Of a stretch of DNA of 64,000 nucleotides, positions 34,049 through 45,600 are shown piece after piece. The position numbers were made by a program, and so were the translations under genes. The DNA is taken from NCBI RefSeq assembly GCF_019279795.1, contig NC_056732.1, positions 1,071,219,438-1,071,283,437 on the forward strand, given 5' to 3'. Each line of letters opens with the position of its first letter. Within the stretch, counting starts at the first letter, position 1. The notes beneath the pieces were generated by a model. It ran no database searches. It saw nothing but the letters and a program-made list of their open reading frames with translations, and had not been told where the DNA came from. The stretch comes from Protopterus annectens. Its lineage: Eukaryota > Chordata > Ceratodontiformes > Protopteridae.

Positions 34049-36060
34049 CTACAGAAGGTTTTTTGAGGGGGTTGAAAAACATATGCCCACAGTAGAGAGG
34101 GTTTTTCCTTCCTTTTCACACCTGGAGAATGTGTCCTTCACTTTTGGGCTAAACAGCGAACTGCCTTCAAAAGGTGCATTAATGAACGAGAATTTGAAGG
34201 GTTCCGCAAAATCACAAGTGCATCCAGGAATGCCTCCTAATGGAAATGCCTGAAGCCGTAGCTCTTGAAGTACCTTCAGCTGCATGAGAGATCAACCTCA
34301 CAAATAAATCAGAAATGTAAGAATGGCTGCCAAATGTCAAGCCACAGAAGTTTGAGTCTCAGCAGTAGTGGTCTCATAAAGGAATTTTGACAGTTCCTTA
34401 ATCAAGTCCCTTTCTAATCTTGTAAAATGTGTCAGGTAGTTCAGAGAGCTAAGGGCAAAGGATGCTTAAGCATAAACATGCTTCCCAAATCTGTCCAATG
34501 CCCTAGACTCCCTGTTAGGGGGATGGACAGAGGAGCTCTGCTTAGTAAGTTCCTTCTTACTGGCCACTACCATGACCACACCTTCTACGGGCACCCCCTT
34601 ACTCCAGAATTCCTTACCTATGGGTGGAGTCAAAATCTGATCTGGTCTCTTGGAGATTGTCTCATCTCAGTCAGGGTCCTTCCACGTCCACCTAGAGATG
34701 AAGTCAGTGAGCTCATAGGCGGCAGTGTAAACAAGGAGGTAGACAGGCCAGCTCCAAAGGCTTCCAGGAATACATATTCCTCTGGAGAAGGATTATCGGA
34801 AGACCTCTCTGCTTAAGGGTATCAAGAATGTCTCCAAATGAAGCGCCTTCAGAAGGTGATCTTGGGGACCTTTCTCCTTCATTGAAATCAGCATCCTTGG
34901 TGACTGACTCCTGAGGGAAGTCCAAGTGTCTCCTCTTGCACTTCCTCCTCCTAGGAACTTCCTTGATGGGATGATCTGGTGAAGTATCAGAAGAGATTGC
35001 AAACCCCTGCTGTCTCTGTCCCTGTGGGGTAGAATGATGTGGCTCAAGATGCAGAGACAGCTGGGATCCAGAGGGAAGATCCAAGGGGGTAGGATCCATC
35101 CATCCTGCCAGAGCAGAAAATACTCTCTTCACTACCTCAAAGGCTAAATGCTCCAGACAGAAAAAAAGACAATGGAGCTAAGACGCCAGGCTTTTGACCA
35201 CTGACTCCCTCTGGACCAAGGGCAATCTACCAGAGGTGGGAGTCGGAACTCACCTGTCCAATGTTGCGGTTCCGAGGAGCAGAGACAGCTCCAAAAATGT
35301 CACAGTCAACTCCAACACCTCAGATCTGACAGGGGCGCTTCAGATCAGAACCAGATGAACCTAGAAGGCTCAAACCCAGGGGCTCTGAAATGACCAGTCA
35401 CATCAGAAAAGGAGCTGTACAAGGTGGAATGGTAGAAGGATCGGCTTGCTGACCTTAAGGGGTAGGAGCCAAAAGAACTCCCTTCTGAATCTGTGCAAAG
35501 AGATATTGCATCATCTTGTCCACATCAGCTTCAGTTAGACTGCTGAAAGATCGAGATGAAGCCAAGGATGAGTAGTTGGAATGGAGTTCCAGAAAAGGAC
35601 AGGGAACTCTGGAAGGTACTAGGTCAAAATGTAGGAGAGAACCTAGTCCGAGGTATGGCTGTCGGACCCAAAGCTCTCGTCTCCGAAGAGAATATCTTCT
35701 CTGGGACTGAAACTGTAGTAGTCATCTTTGAATCTGATTTGTGCTTCTTCTTAGGCAGCTCCAAGGATGAAGGAGTTGACAAACCTGATGGCTTAGATTT
35801 GGAACAATTCTCCTTAGATTAAGATTTGGAGGGTTGAGCTCCAGCACTGACTTCAAAAAAGATGTGGGGAGTGACCCTTCTAATATTAACTAATTTCGAT
35901 CAGTGATTGCCCTTGGATTAAATTTCTGATATATCTGGCAATCAAATTTGTCATGATCTGGGCCCAAAACTTATATGCATGAAGAATGCGTGTTTGATAA
36001 CGGCAACTTATGCCCACTCTTTTGACATTTTTTAAAACCTAAAGGGCCTTTTTCTGGCAT
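34049..36060 (-). pseudogene. DIRS 4 gag-like gene
   Basis: Start at about 36060 (MPEKGPLGFKKC). The N-terminal module resembles the inner gag of 13323-15089: Cys, GHKLPL, THSSC, then LGPDHD in a shifted frame. The middle has a basic run RRRKCKRRHLD (35132-34713 segment) and acidic/Ser-rich parts; the C-part (34285-34049) reads EVLQELRLQAFPLGG. Many frameshifts. The 35840-36240 part contains A/T-rich insertions next to the microsatellite. Confidence 0.65.
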
Positions 36061-36236
36061 TCTGAAGAATGTATATTTATAGAAAAATAGAAGAAAATCA
36101 CTTTTTTTAGATATGAAGGGAAAGAAAAGCAACCCCAACAACAGTACTAAAAGTACATAAAAATATGTAGAAGAAAAGGAAAACAATAAGTACCAACAAT
36201 TGTAAGACAATTACACTTAGTATAAGAAAGGGAGGA

Positions 36237-36240
<4 letters not shown>

Positions 36241-36328
<88 letters not shown>
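36241..36328. repeat. (GT)n(AT)n microsatellite
   Basis: About 26 GT units then about 18 AT units, inside DIRS 4 near its right terminal repeat. Confidence 0.95.
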
Positions 36329-36332
<4 letters not shown>

Positions 36333-36826
36333 ATTAAATTACATTTAGAAGACTTTTTTTTTTAAACTGCTCGAGAGCTGAAGGCAACCACGTCTTATTT
36401 GCAAAAGAGGCAAACGATCTGGGGTATATTAGGGGTTGGTGCATTATGGGCAAGGGAGGAGTTTGAGAGCTTTTTGGTGGCCACAAGCTAAAGTAATGTC
36501 TGAGTCGGATCCGAGGACCAGATCCGAACCCAACAGTTAAGGAAAGAATGAAAATTGACATCATCATATGATTAAATTAATGAGCTGCTTTCTGTATTCG
36601 AGAATTTAATTCCCTCAGCTTCCACTTGCTTGCTGAGAGTCTCTAACCAAATTACTTAACCAGACAGTGCTCTAAGGCAAGAGAAACATTTATCTCAGCT
36701 CCTCAATGATTTTCTGGACTGCATGCCTAGTAACTATCTATGAACCTATACCTTACTAAAAACACTAAATATACTGGTCTGCATTTATGTATGCATATTT
36801 CACCATGTGGTTACACAGGTGAAAAA

Positions 36827-37173
36827 GGGCGGCCACGGTGATGCAGCGGTTAGCGTTATCACCTCACAGCAAGAGGTTCCCTGGTTCAATCCTTGGCTGG
36901 GTTGCCTTCTGTGCGGAGTCTGCATGTCCTCCCTGTGGTCGCATGGGTTTCCTCCGGGTGCTCCGGTTTCCTCCCACATCCCAAAGACATGCTTGTAGGT
37001 GGATTGGACACTCTAAATTGGCCCTAGGTGTGACTGCATGTGTGTGCCTTCTGTGAAAGGTTGGGCGCCAGGCTGGCAACTCGACACCGTACAACTCCAC
37101 TGCCAATCATGAGCGGACAGGTGTTCCGCTGTGGTGACCCCTAACCGGGAAAAGCCGAAAGAAGAAGAAGAAG
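36827..37173 (+). mobile_element. tRNA-derived SINE, full length
   Basis: 347 bp. Head with A-box-like gatgcagcggttagcg and B-box ggttcaatcc; centre with tgcggagtctgcatgtcctc; tail ctaaccgggaaaagccgaaa ending (gaa)n. The 20-bp target duplication gtggttacacaggtgaaaaa (36807-36826 and 37174-37193) is perfect, so insertion is recent. Confidence 0.93.
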
Positions 37174-37193
37174 GTGGTTACACAGGTGAAAAA

Positions 37194-40164
37194 ACATTAC
37201 ATTTTGCTTAGGACTTACCAGCACACTTAAGAGAACTATCATAGTTAACATATTGTGCCTTAAACAGGCAGACTTGCCCTATGACAAGTATTTGACAACA
37301 TAAAAGATTTTCAGGTTTGTAAACACAATCTCAGTCATGCATACAGTGCACAAAATGTTAACTGAGGTAGTATGGAAAACAGCAGCTATATTAACTTGCC
37401 AGATCAAATGTTCTTAGAAAAATTCAAGTTCTCAGAAGCTGGTTCAATCTGTGACAGCAAGCATTCAATCCCTTAAGCCCACAGCAGGATGTTCTACACC
37501 AACAAGTGTCTGGCAGTTTAGCACAGAAGAGTAAAAGTATGAACTGCTAACAAGCTTCATCCTACAGTCCTGGATTATTTATACTCAGTCTCCAACTGCT
37601 TACTAAGAGCTGAGCAAGTCATTTAGCTAGATGGTGCTCCCAGGCCACTTGAAGGCAGACATGTTTGCCCTATTAAATATAAAAAATAAACTAAAAATAA
37701 AACTAAAAATAAAAATAAAGGAGAAAATAAAACTCCAAAAGATAACTTATGCACTTATCCTAATCGCTGATCTGCAAAAATGTTCTCTGCAGTGGATAAA
37801 TGCTGGGATTTCCTCTTCTGTTGCCAACTCTGAATAATAAAATTTCTTAGTCTCTCATACTGAAGGGTCAGATAGCTCAGACAATGCAGAGGAATAAAGC
37901 CTTGATTGAGACTCAGGCAACCTAACTTTGTTTAGCAGCTTGTCTCCTGTTAGAACAGGTAAATGGTGGAGGAAAGGAGTAACCAAGCATGGTCTGCTCC
38001 CCTCTTAAGAGCAGGGACAGGGGCGCATGCTGAGATTGTTCCCAAGTGCTAGAGACTGGGAATCATCAGTTGGCGAAGTTGAGCAGGGATTAAGAGAGGT
38101 CATTGAAGAAGGAAACGGATTTCTCTCACAAAAAGCCGATGGATGTCCATCCTGGATTTTGTAGCCCACATGCATAGGGAAGCAAGCATTTAACAGACCA
38201 AGCTTTTCTCCTGCAAAAATCAATGGTGGTTCCCAGGCATGTTCTACTGCGCTTCCTCCTGGGACACAATTGTCACCAGGTGGCAGGGGAGTTGCAAGAC
38301 CCTAATCCAGAGGTGTTAAACTTTGGTCAAGTTCTATGAAAATCATGATATTACGGACAGATGGACTTACAGGAAACACCACTGCAGAAAAATAATCCCA
38401 GACTGAAGCAACCTAGAGCATAAAACAAATTCCATGTTTCCATACTGAGGGGTTCCATGCATACACCTCCACTCAGCATAAGGCTAGGATGGCACAGTCG
38501 ACCTTTGCTCTCCTAAGATTGACTTTCATGTGCTGAGACCAGAAAAGCTGACGGGTACACACACAAATAAGAATATAGCATTTATTAACCTGACTTAAAG
38601 AAAAATCCATCACCCAATGATGGATGGAAAGGTTGCCAAAATGTAAGGGAATGGTGGAGGTTAACAGTTACCCAGTGCAGAAGGCTTTCTTCCACAGTAA
38701 ATAATATAGTGAGTACATGTCTGTTATACCTGACTTTAAAGACCCTCTACAGTGAGCACCAAGTGGAAGGATTCCCAGAAGGTAAAATCAAGCCTCCTAA
38801 GAAATCAGAGCTAAAGAAATGCTAAGGGCTCAGAATGCGGAGTTTTGAACTACTGAAATGCTGAAACAAGCCTGATTTCTGGAATCAGGATCCAAGCAAT
38901 AAAGATTGATGAAGGCGTGAACCAATGACTAAATGGCCATGGCACAAAAATATGCAATGATCATTATTCACTCCCCCAAGTAGTAGCCTTTGATAGTAAC
39001 ATTTTCCCACAACCAAAGTAATTATCACTTCAAATGAAAAGGATTAGCGAAGGAGTGAAACTTGTCTGTCATCCTGAACTCGTGTCAGTGACAATTGCAA
39101 AATCCAACAAAGTCCAAAATGGGATGATTAAATCCCACTGTTACACCTTCTTTGACAGGAATGCAAACACTGTGAAGACAGTATCCTCTTTGAGAGCCCA
39201 AGAGAAATATGAAGATCAGTGCTTCCACTGAAATTGGACCCCATATAGTGACAACTTGGACCTCACCAGCTGCAAAGATTAATTTTCTGAGCCCTCTGTG
39301 CATGCAAGAAAAACTGTCACTGAAGAATGTTCAGCACTCTCACAATGTACACAACAGTTTATGCCCAAACAAAGGAGGACCTCTTTCAATGTATGTTGAT
39401 CCACTGGGCATACAACCTGGACAAAATTAAAGGGCCACTACTAGCAAGTCCATTAAATGGGCCACTAGACGTTGGTTGTTAGATAAATGAACAAATTGCA
39501 TTCCCTTTCCTGTAAAGCCTCCACTATAGTGGTTAACATCTACAACACATTATGAGTGAACGGTAGGGAACAAATGACTACTGACAACTGGTACCACAGT
39601 GGCTTCTCTTTTGCCATCATCCAACCTTTAGCCTATAGGTTTTGTACAGTCATAACTATGCCAGACTCGCATTTAAATTTTAATATAATACAGATAAGAG
39701 TTTATTAACACTTAGATTTTTGCCTCCACATAAGTCTGTTTTCTGTCGATATTAAAGTTTAAGGCAGTGTCACTAGTAGTGTTTGTTACACATAATAGTT
39801 AACACCGCCTGCTTGAACATTTGTTTTTTTACCAAATATTTGCATAAATGTGGCCGGAAATAATAGAATGCTGTCCTGTATTTGTGTTTCTTCTTGCCCA
39901 TCTCCCAAATATCAGCAGTTTCATTGTTTGTGATTCTTGAGTTACATTTTCAAACATAAGGAATCAAAAAAATAACTACCACCATTTATGAACTAAAACT
40001 TGCTGAAATAGTAAGTGATTTCTACATACAAAATTAACCTTAATGTAGCAAGAAAAGCTACTGGTAAAAACTCTTTATATTTTTTTAGTTATAAATGGTT
40101 AGACAAAAAAAAACAAATGATGTGATCAGTCCAGTACAGAGCCATAAAATCTGAGAACCAATCA
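37194..40164. other. Unassigned, no clear gene
   Basis: About 3 kb without a recognisable element or exon. Small ORFs on both strands (for example 38005-38223 and 39034-39231) show no family that I recognise and have no splice-site support. A short A-rich simple repeat is at 37675-37735. Confidence 0.5.
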
Positions 40165-40204
40165 AGCAAAAAAATATATATATACTCAACTCAAAGTACA
40201 ATTG

Positions 40205-40262
40205 CAGGTATATTTAATTCATTAAGCACTTTTGTCTTAAACTAAGATGTCATCAGAACATA
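40205..40262 (-). ncRNA. Hammerhead-like motif of Penelope remnant a
   Basis: Minus strand CTGATGA (40250-40256), then tcttagtttaaga (5-bp stem II with a 3-nt loop), then AAAA in place of GAAA, then ttaatgaattaa (5-bp stem III-like). The changed GAAA suggests it may no longer cleave. A duplicate is at 62271-62277 in the second copy. Confidence 0.48.
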
Positions 40263-41548
40263 TAACCATTGTTTTGAAAAAAAAAAAAAAGAACATATAA
40301 CCACAAGAAACTCACTTCACTTAAATACACTAAATACATCACATAACTTGTACCATTATTCCATTAAAGTGAAACCACCACCTTTAATAAAATGAAACAC
40401 AGTTAAGGGATGTGACTTTGTTTAGCCATGGGGGTTCATCAGCATGGCGCCTCAATTGCCAACTTAATTCTCTAACCTCTAGCCATTCTTTCCACAAACC
40501 ATCTCTAGGGTTAACATTCACTTTCTCAAGAACATAAAAAAACAAAATGATGCAAATTAAACTCCTCCACACATTTAGGCAAAAATTTTTAACTTTAGTT
40601 TTACTTGCATCATTTATATGTTCGTAAACTCTCTCTTTCAAAGAGCGTTCCCGTTTTCTGATATAGAAAGCATCACAATTTTAGCCAAGTACACTACTGC
40701 TCTGGTATTACAATGAATAACCCTTTAAGTCAATCACCATAATTCCTCAATATTATTTGGTTAATTTTAACCATAAAGTAGCATTTTTTACACATGACCA
40801 ACAAATGTACCATCTGCTCTAGAATGAATATCAACACTGAATGACTTTGTATCTTCCAGTAAGTCTTTAAAATTCTTTTCTTCCTCTTCTATATGTAAAA
40901 CTACATCTCACACACAATTTTTCTTTCAAATCATCTGAATAAACTGTTGTCACAATTTTTGATAACATTACCGATCCTATAGGAAACCAAGCATATTGGT
41001 AAAGACCACCTAAATTTCCTTCACTGGTTCTATTAACTCTATTCATTTATTTGTCTCGGGGGGGGGGGGGGCAATCCTTTTCTATACTTCACTGTATAAC
41101 TCACTAATCATTTTACTTAGATAACCCCTTGCCTGGAGCACTCCTTCCAGTTTTTCCATTTTGATCAAAAATACTCACCCCCCCCCATATCATATGTGTC
41201 ATCCTTACCATTTTACCCTTAATAAGCCCTCTTTTTTGGGCACTTGGGTGACTGCTATTAAAGTATTAAAAAAAATTATTGGAATAGGTGAGTTTGACAT
41301 TTATTAGCTAGAAATCTCTTATTCACAAAATTCTTACTAATTTCAACATCTAAGTATTGCATCCTATCCCTGAACATTGTGTGTCAATTTTAAAAAAAAT
41401 CCATAGTTGTATTAACATAACCCAAAAATTTTTGAAGCTTTGCCATAGTGTTTGTCCAAAATATGCAAATGTCATCAAGAAAACAATATACGTTCCAGCA
41501 AATAAGGAATTAAGAATAAACTTTTCCTCCCAATATAATGTAACTGGA

Positions 41549-41888
41549 TCTACTTAAAAGCTCGAAGTTCCAAAACTTGAACTGCAAATGGTCGAGACCA
41601 TAAGATCAAAGTTTTGAAACTTCAAAATTGAAAAAATAAATAAATAAATTAAAAAATTTTTTTTTTTTTACGTTTTTGCAGGGGGACAAAGCTCCCCTGC
41701 ACTCCTCACACCCCTTGCTAAATATATCAACTCTGAGATCGTACTACAGTGAGGAAAATGGTAAATTTCTCATTCCTCGCTGTACGGTACTCTCCATTCA
41801 AAACATTCAAAGTTTCAAAATGTTGATCTTATGGTCTCAACCATTTGCAGCTCGAAGCTCTAAAACTTTGAGCTTGTGAAGGGAATCT
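41549..41888 (-). mobile_element. Long-TIR MITE copy M2
   Basis: 340 bp inside Penelope remnant a. The arms (about 41560-41630 and 41815-41880) are inverted repeats; both contain ctgcaaatggt.gagaccat. The core on the minus strand has gatctcagagttgatatatt (41720-41740), an inner hairpin (tacagtgagga / tcctcgctgta) and a G/C-rich hairpin (gcaggggagctttgtcccc). Flanks gtaactgga / gttatggga match at 6 of 9, a decayed duplication. Confidence 0.75.
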
Positions 41889-41953
41889 GTTATGGGACAA
41901 GATCAGCTTATTAAAATGTATATTAATTCCAGTTTCATTAATGATTCCATAAT

Positions 41954-42182
41954 TGTGTCTTTCAGCTTTTCCCGGTTAGGGGTCGCCACAGCGGAACTCC
42001 GATCCGCTAATGATTAGTAGTTGATTTTTGTGTGCTGAGTTACCAGCCCTGACGCACAACCTTCAATGAAGGTACGCCCATTCACGCATGTCTCCACGCA
42101 GAAGATGCTCTAGCTGAGAATCGAACCGGACAGCGTCTTACTGTGAGGCGACAACGCTACTGCAGCACTACCAGTGCGGGTT
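41954..42182 (-). mobile_element. SINE, short internal deletion
   Basis: Minus strand, same family as 36827-37173 (tail cttttcccggttaggggtcg, B-box-like gattctc, head end). The target duplication attaatgattccataat (41937-41953 and 42183-42199) is perfect, 17 bp. It inserted into Penelope remnant a. The centre is shortened relative to 36827. Confidence 0.88.
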
Positions 42183-42203
42183 ATTAATGATTCCATAATA
42201 TGA

Positions 42204-42779
42204 TTGTTAAAAGAAGAAGTATTGTTAAAAGAAATATAATTTGTATGCGGGGCTGTGGAAAAATACAGCTTGATAAGCTGAAGTTACTGCTGTGTTTTAA
42301 CTGCATTCTTTTAATATGTAACAAGGAAAGGTAAGTGTTATAGGAAAAAAGCCATGTTAGAGGCACATGAACTATTGTAAAAGGAATTTGTTATCCTGAT
42401 TCCTCCAGGCTAGGAGTGTTGTTGCTAGGAAAGGCTTGAACCATCCAACGTCAAAAAACAAGACCCCTTGAAGCAGGTGGGTCATGTCAAGGAAGGTGTT
42501 CATGTGAAGTCCAAGGCGAGAATCACAAGGGATGAGAACATTTTTAAAGTCATTGATTTGCTACAGTTATTGTAAACGTAAAAATCTGCATGGCTGATTT
42601 GATAAAAAAGTGTATAAAAGATGAAGTTTTTCTCTGTTCAGAGAGACGGACTTTGCAACTGCTATGAAGATGGTCTCCCAGTGCTATAAATATAAATTTG
42701 TTTGCACATCCTGAAGTGTTGTTCCTGACTGAAGGCATATAAAGTAAATTCTTAATGTTATTTATTTTCTACTTTAACA
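42204..42779 (+). repeat. Endogenous retrovirus 5' LTR (inferred)
   Basis: About 576 bp ending in CA (42778-42779), followed by a primer-binding-site-like sequence. A TATA box gtgtataaaagatg is near 42608-42622 and an ataaatataaa polyadenylation-like signal near 42686. The left edge is uncertain and no second LTR is in the window, so this is inferred from layout. Confidence 0.55.
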
Positions 42780-42782
42780 TTT

Positions 42783-42800
42783 TAGTGCCGCTCTCTGGAT
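42783..42800 (+). other. Primer binding site-like, tRNA-His type
   Basis: tagtgccg then ...ggat fits a decayed tRNA-His primer site (expected TGGTGCCG....GGAT), 3 bases after the LTR end. tRNA-His primers are known in some fish and amphibian retroviruses. Confidence 0.45.
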
Positions 42801-43251
42801 CTAGGTATTACTGCAAGGCAGTTCTGGAATAGGGCCCATCACAGATTTTCTGTGAATTCGACACTGTTTGTATGGAATAGTCAGAGACTCAGTTGCGCAA
42901 CTATTCAGGGTGTGCAAACATGCTAGCCTTGGCAAGGGAATTGTTTTGTAAGGGAAAAGAACTGGTTTGTGTTTTTCTCTTTTAGACAATTTTAGCAAAA
43001 TATAGAATAAGTGAATGACACTTTTTTTTGATTGAGTTGTTTGTAAGGTATACAAATAATAGTAGGAGGACCCCACAGCAAATGAGAATAGTAAATGCAA
43101 GTGCACATACAGTAAAGGACAAACTAATACAGGGAGGCGCCTTATGTCGAGGGTGGTATCCTCAGGATCAAAAGAAGAGGTATGAGAGACATTTTACTCT
43201 GTCAATGTATGAATGAAAGACAGAAAAAAAAAGAAAAAAAGATAAAGTTGA

Positions 43252-43393
43252 AACAAGTTCATGAGCTTACAGCATGAGTGGGACAGAGACTATAAACTGT
43301 TAAAAACAAGTTCATGAGCTTACAGCATGATGGGACGTAGAAATATGCATTGTTAAAATAAATTCATCAGCCCATAGAACTCTGGGACGCAAG
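43252..43393 (+). repeat. Three tandem repeats in the retroviral leader
   Basis: About 53-bp units starting acaagttcatgagcttacag at 43252 and 43305, with a third diverged unit from 43358 (ataaattcatcagccc). They lie between the LTR and gag. Confidence 0.8.
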
Positions 43394-43708
43394 TGTGATT
43401 GTGTGGAAGTACCCTCAGAGGGTCCCAAAGAGTGGTCAGTTCTGGGCATAGTACCTATCCATCACGTTATCCCGATCGCAATGCTGGAGCTGTAACTTTT
43501 GAGCTCGTGCTGGGATGAAAGCAAGGGGGTGCTGTGGGAAAAAGGCTGATCAAAACCTCTCCTCTGTTGTTGCACACCAACAGATTTCCCTCCCTGTATG
43601 GTGTGCAGAATACTACAGCTATTTTCCGTCCTCGGAACTGTCAGGATCCAAGATTTGTAAGGTAAGCCTAACATTTTTTTTATTTTATTTATTTATAAAT
43701 TAAGAAAA

Positions 43709-45500
43709 ATGGGAGCAAAGATATGCACGCAAGAACAAATCCCTGAAAAGGGAACACCTGCATATTTTATGTATTTTAACTATGGGAAAGAAAGTTGTAA
43801 GTATTTGCATGACTGGTTTCATCTTACTAAGAATTGTTCTAGTGGGGTACTGGAACTTATGATAAAACTAAAGTGATGACATTGAAAGGTATTTTGGAAG
43901 AAAAGAAAAGCAAAGTAAATTGGGAGCAAATGACAGGATTTTATTAGTCATACAGTGAAGCACTTAAAAGGGAGAGAGTCAGCATTAACAGGGTTGCTGG
44001 ATGCTAATAAAATTGTTGCAACAGGTAAGAGGGGTTAAAAAGGCAGTACAAACCAGTAAAAAGGGATCCCTTTATCCTATCTTAGCAGGTCTGGAACAAA
44101 CTGAGGATGACCAAAAAGCAGAAACTTCTGAAGAGGATGATAATCCTCCAGTAGTTACTGCATCCCCACCCTCATATGCGCAGGTATGGGTACTTCCTGT
44201 ACAAGATGCTGTTGTTTCTCAGACCCCTACCTTTCAGTCCACTGTCCATTAGACACCCAGTCTGCATGATACTGGTACATCTCAGACTAGTAACCCTGTT
44301 CAATCTTCATCTTATGAACAGGCATCTGCAGTGGGGGGGGGGGGGTCTTCTTCCTATCCTTCTCAGATAGCTTATACTTCCCCAAAAGGGCCATTAGTAT
44401 TTGATACTCCTGTATCTCATCATACACGCTCAACATGAAAGGGTACAACAGGAGATCATAACCTCTGGGGTGGATCTTTGGGGCCTCTCAGGGAAATTTT
44501 AGGGGGTAATAACAGAGAACTTGTTCATCATCCCTGGACCCCTGCTGATTTGCATACTATGTCTAAAAGTTTTCCAAATATTAAGGACGATCCATTAAAA
44601 TTTAGAAACGAATTAAAACTATAACAGAATGTTACAACCCCACTTTGACAGATTTAAATCAGCTGCTTAGGATAGTTACTTCAGATGAAATAAGGAAGCA
44701 GTTACAGGAGAAGGCTGAGAACAGATTTTACTCTCACAGGGAATGCATTAACAGATAAACGGATAGCATTGTTCAACAAAATTACAGACGTGTCAAGTTA
44801 GGACTGACTGGTCTAAAATACAGGCAAGCAAACAAAATAAAGGGGAAGCCCCTTCAGACTATATGAGTCACCTTAAAACAGTATTTGCTAGATATTTAGG
44901 AATACCAGACCCAGAAGAGCAAACTAAGCCAGCTATTGTAGCAGCTTTTGTGTAGGGTCTGCAAGCCCTTGTACAAAATCAAATAAAGCAAGTGCTTATA
45001 GACTGGCAAGGGAAGGACTTAAAAAGTCTTAAATGCTGCAAATCACTGTACAGAATATCAGGAAAAATGGAGAAAGGATACTGAGGATAAGCTGTTAACT
45101 TTACAAATCAGGCAGCTGGAAAACCCAAGGGGTTGAGGCAGAAGCAGGGGAAGGGGTACAGGAATTGCTTGTGGATTTAGTAAAAGTGCTGGACGAGAGG
45201 AACAAGGTGCAAGTGGTTGGCAACGAGCTGGCAGTGCCCCTCCGGCTTCATCTAACACATCTTGCTTCAATTGTGGAGAGGCAGGACATTGGAGAGCAGA
45301 ATACCCACACAGACAAATGTAGAGAGTCCAAGATACTTGGACTGAATGGCAACCAAATTATAATAATGCAGTTTTATCCCCCACCACCTTCTCATATTGG
45401 AAGGAGTCAGGAAGCCCCATACTGACTAGGTCAAGGAAATAACATAGAAGTAAATCTTAATGCTCTACTGCCAATAGATCAAAATGGACCGTACGTTAAG
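43709..45500 (+). pseudogene. Endogenous retrovirus gag remnant
   Basis: Old retroviral copy. An ATG at 43709 opens MGAK, where Gly2 fits N-myristoylated matrix. Downstream: a PPSY late-domain-like motif (near 44170), capsid-like segments (WTPADLHTMSKSF near 44535; a GEAPSDYMSHL...LGIPDP stretch near 44840-44920, like the capsid C-terminal region of gamma/epsilon gag) and a CCHC-type zinc knuckle near 45263 in which the last Cys is Tyr. Stops and frameshifts break it into several pieces. A possible splice donor (gtaaggtaagcc) is at 43652-43665. Confidence 0.72.
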
Positions 45501-45518
45501 ATGGAAATAAATTCAAAG

Positions 45519-45600
45519 AAAATCTCATTTTAGTAGACAGTGGAGCCACTAGATCAATGTTAAAAATTACTTCAGATAAAAGGAACCAAACAGTTCCGAA
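45519..45600 (+). pseudogene. Endogenous retrovirus protease start
   Basis: LVDSGATRS (45528-45557) is the aspartyl-protease active-site motif of retroviruses. Sequence changes to Penelope-type coding within about 100 bp, so pol and env are not present in this window. Confidence 0.7.

Larger units (their letters stand above)
30290..36569 (-). mobile_element. DIRS element 4 (second family), full length, decayed
   Basis: Left end aaagttatgtacttaccat at about 30291 and right end attgacatcatcatat at 36569 are both represented in the internal complementary region at 30600-30690. Inverted repeats include 30345-30455 and 36370-36520 (share ggccaccaaaaagctct). Gene order on the minus strand is gag, RT/RNase H/MT-like, recombinase. 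It holds a SINE at 33482-33765 and a microsatellite at 36241-36328. The left end lies 96 bp from the host exon. Confidence 0.83.
36884..41988 (+). repeat. Long duplicated block, first copy
   Basis: Matches 58922-64000 at over 99% apart from small indels. Begins inside the SINE (at gttcaatcc) and is cut off only by the window end, so its true length is unknown. Contains the rest of the SINE, unassigned DNA, Penelope remnant, MITE M2 and the edge of another SINE. Confidence 0.95.
40165..42203 (-). pseudogene. Penelope-like remnant a (RT end and GIY-YIG end)
   Basis: Minus strand. Upstream part reads WGIINETGINIHFNKLI (41940-41890), then, past the MITE, FLDDICIFW (near 41480, RT YxDD-type motif) and MQYLDVEISKNF (near 41360). 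After frame-broken DNA, a GIY-YIG-type endonuclease end is readable: NCDAFYIRK then RVYEHINDASKTK (40680-40620) and LEKVNVNPRDG...LRRHADEPPWLN (40540-40420), equal to the R...E...L..GLN tail of Penelope nucleases. A hammerhead-like motif sits in the 3' UTR. Interrupted by MITE M2 and a SINE; many stops. Confidence 0.75.

Noticed and set aside
36590-36660. Weak similarity between 36590-36660 and 37550-37640 (cttgctgagag, ttacttaaccag)
   Set aside because: Too short and diverged to call a repeat by eye.
36860-36895. A-box and B-box like a Pol III tRNA gene
   Set aside because: The copies are SINE heads with target duplications and no tRNA cloverleaf; they are not tRNA genes.
38005-38223. 72-codon minus-strand ORF
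   Set aside because: No recognised motif and broken in the second copy by small indels; composition is like its surroundings.
39034-39430. Small overlapping ORFs on both strands, preserved in both copies
   Set aside because: Preservation is explained by the recent duplication, and I recognise no protein family.
43252-43393. Tandem repeats considered as a CRISPR-like array
   Set aside because: Only three diverged units with no unique spacers, in a retroviral leader of a eukaryotic genome.
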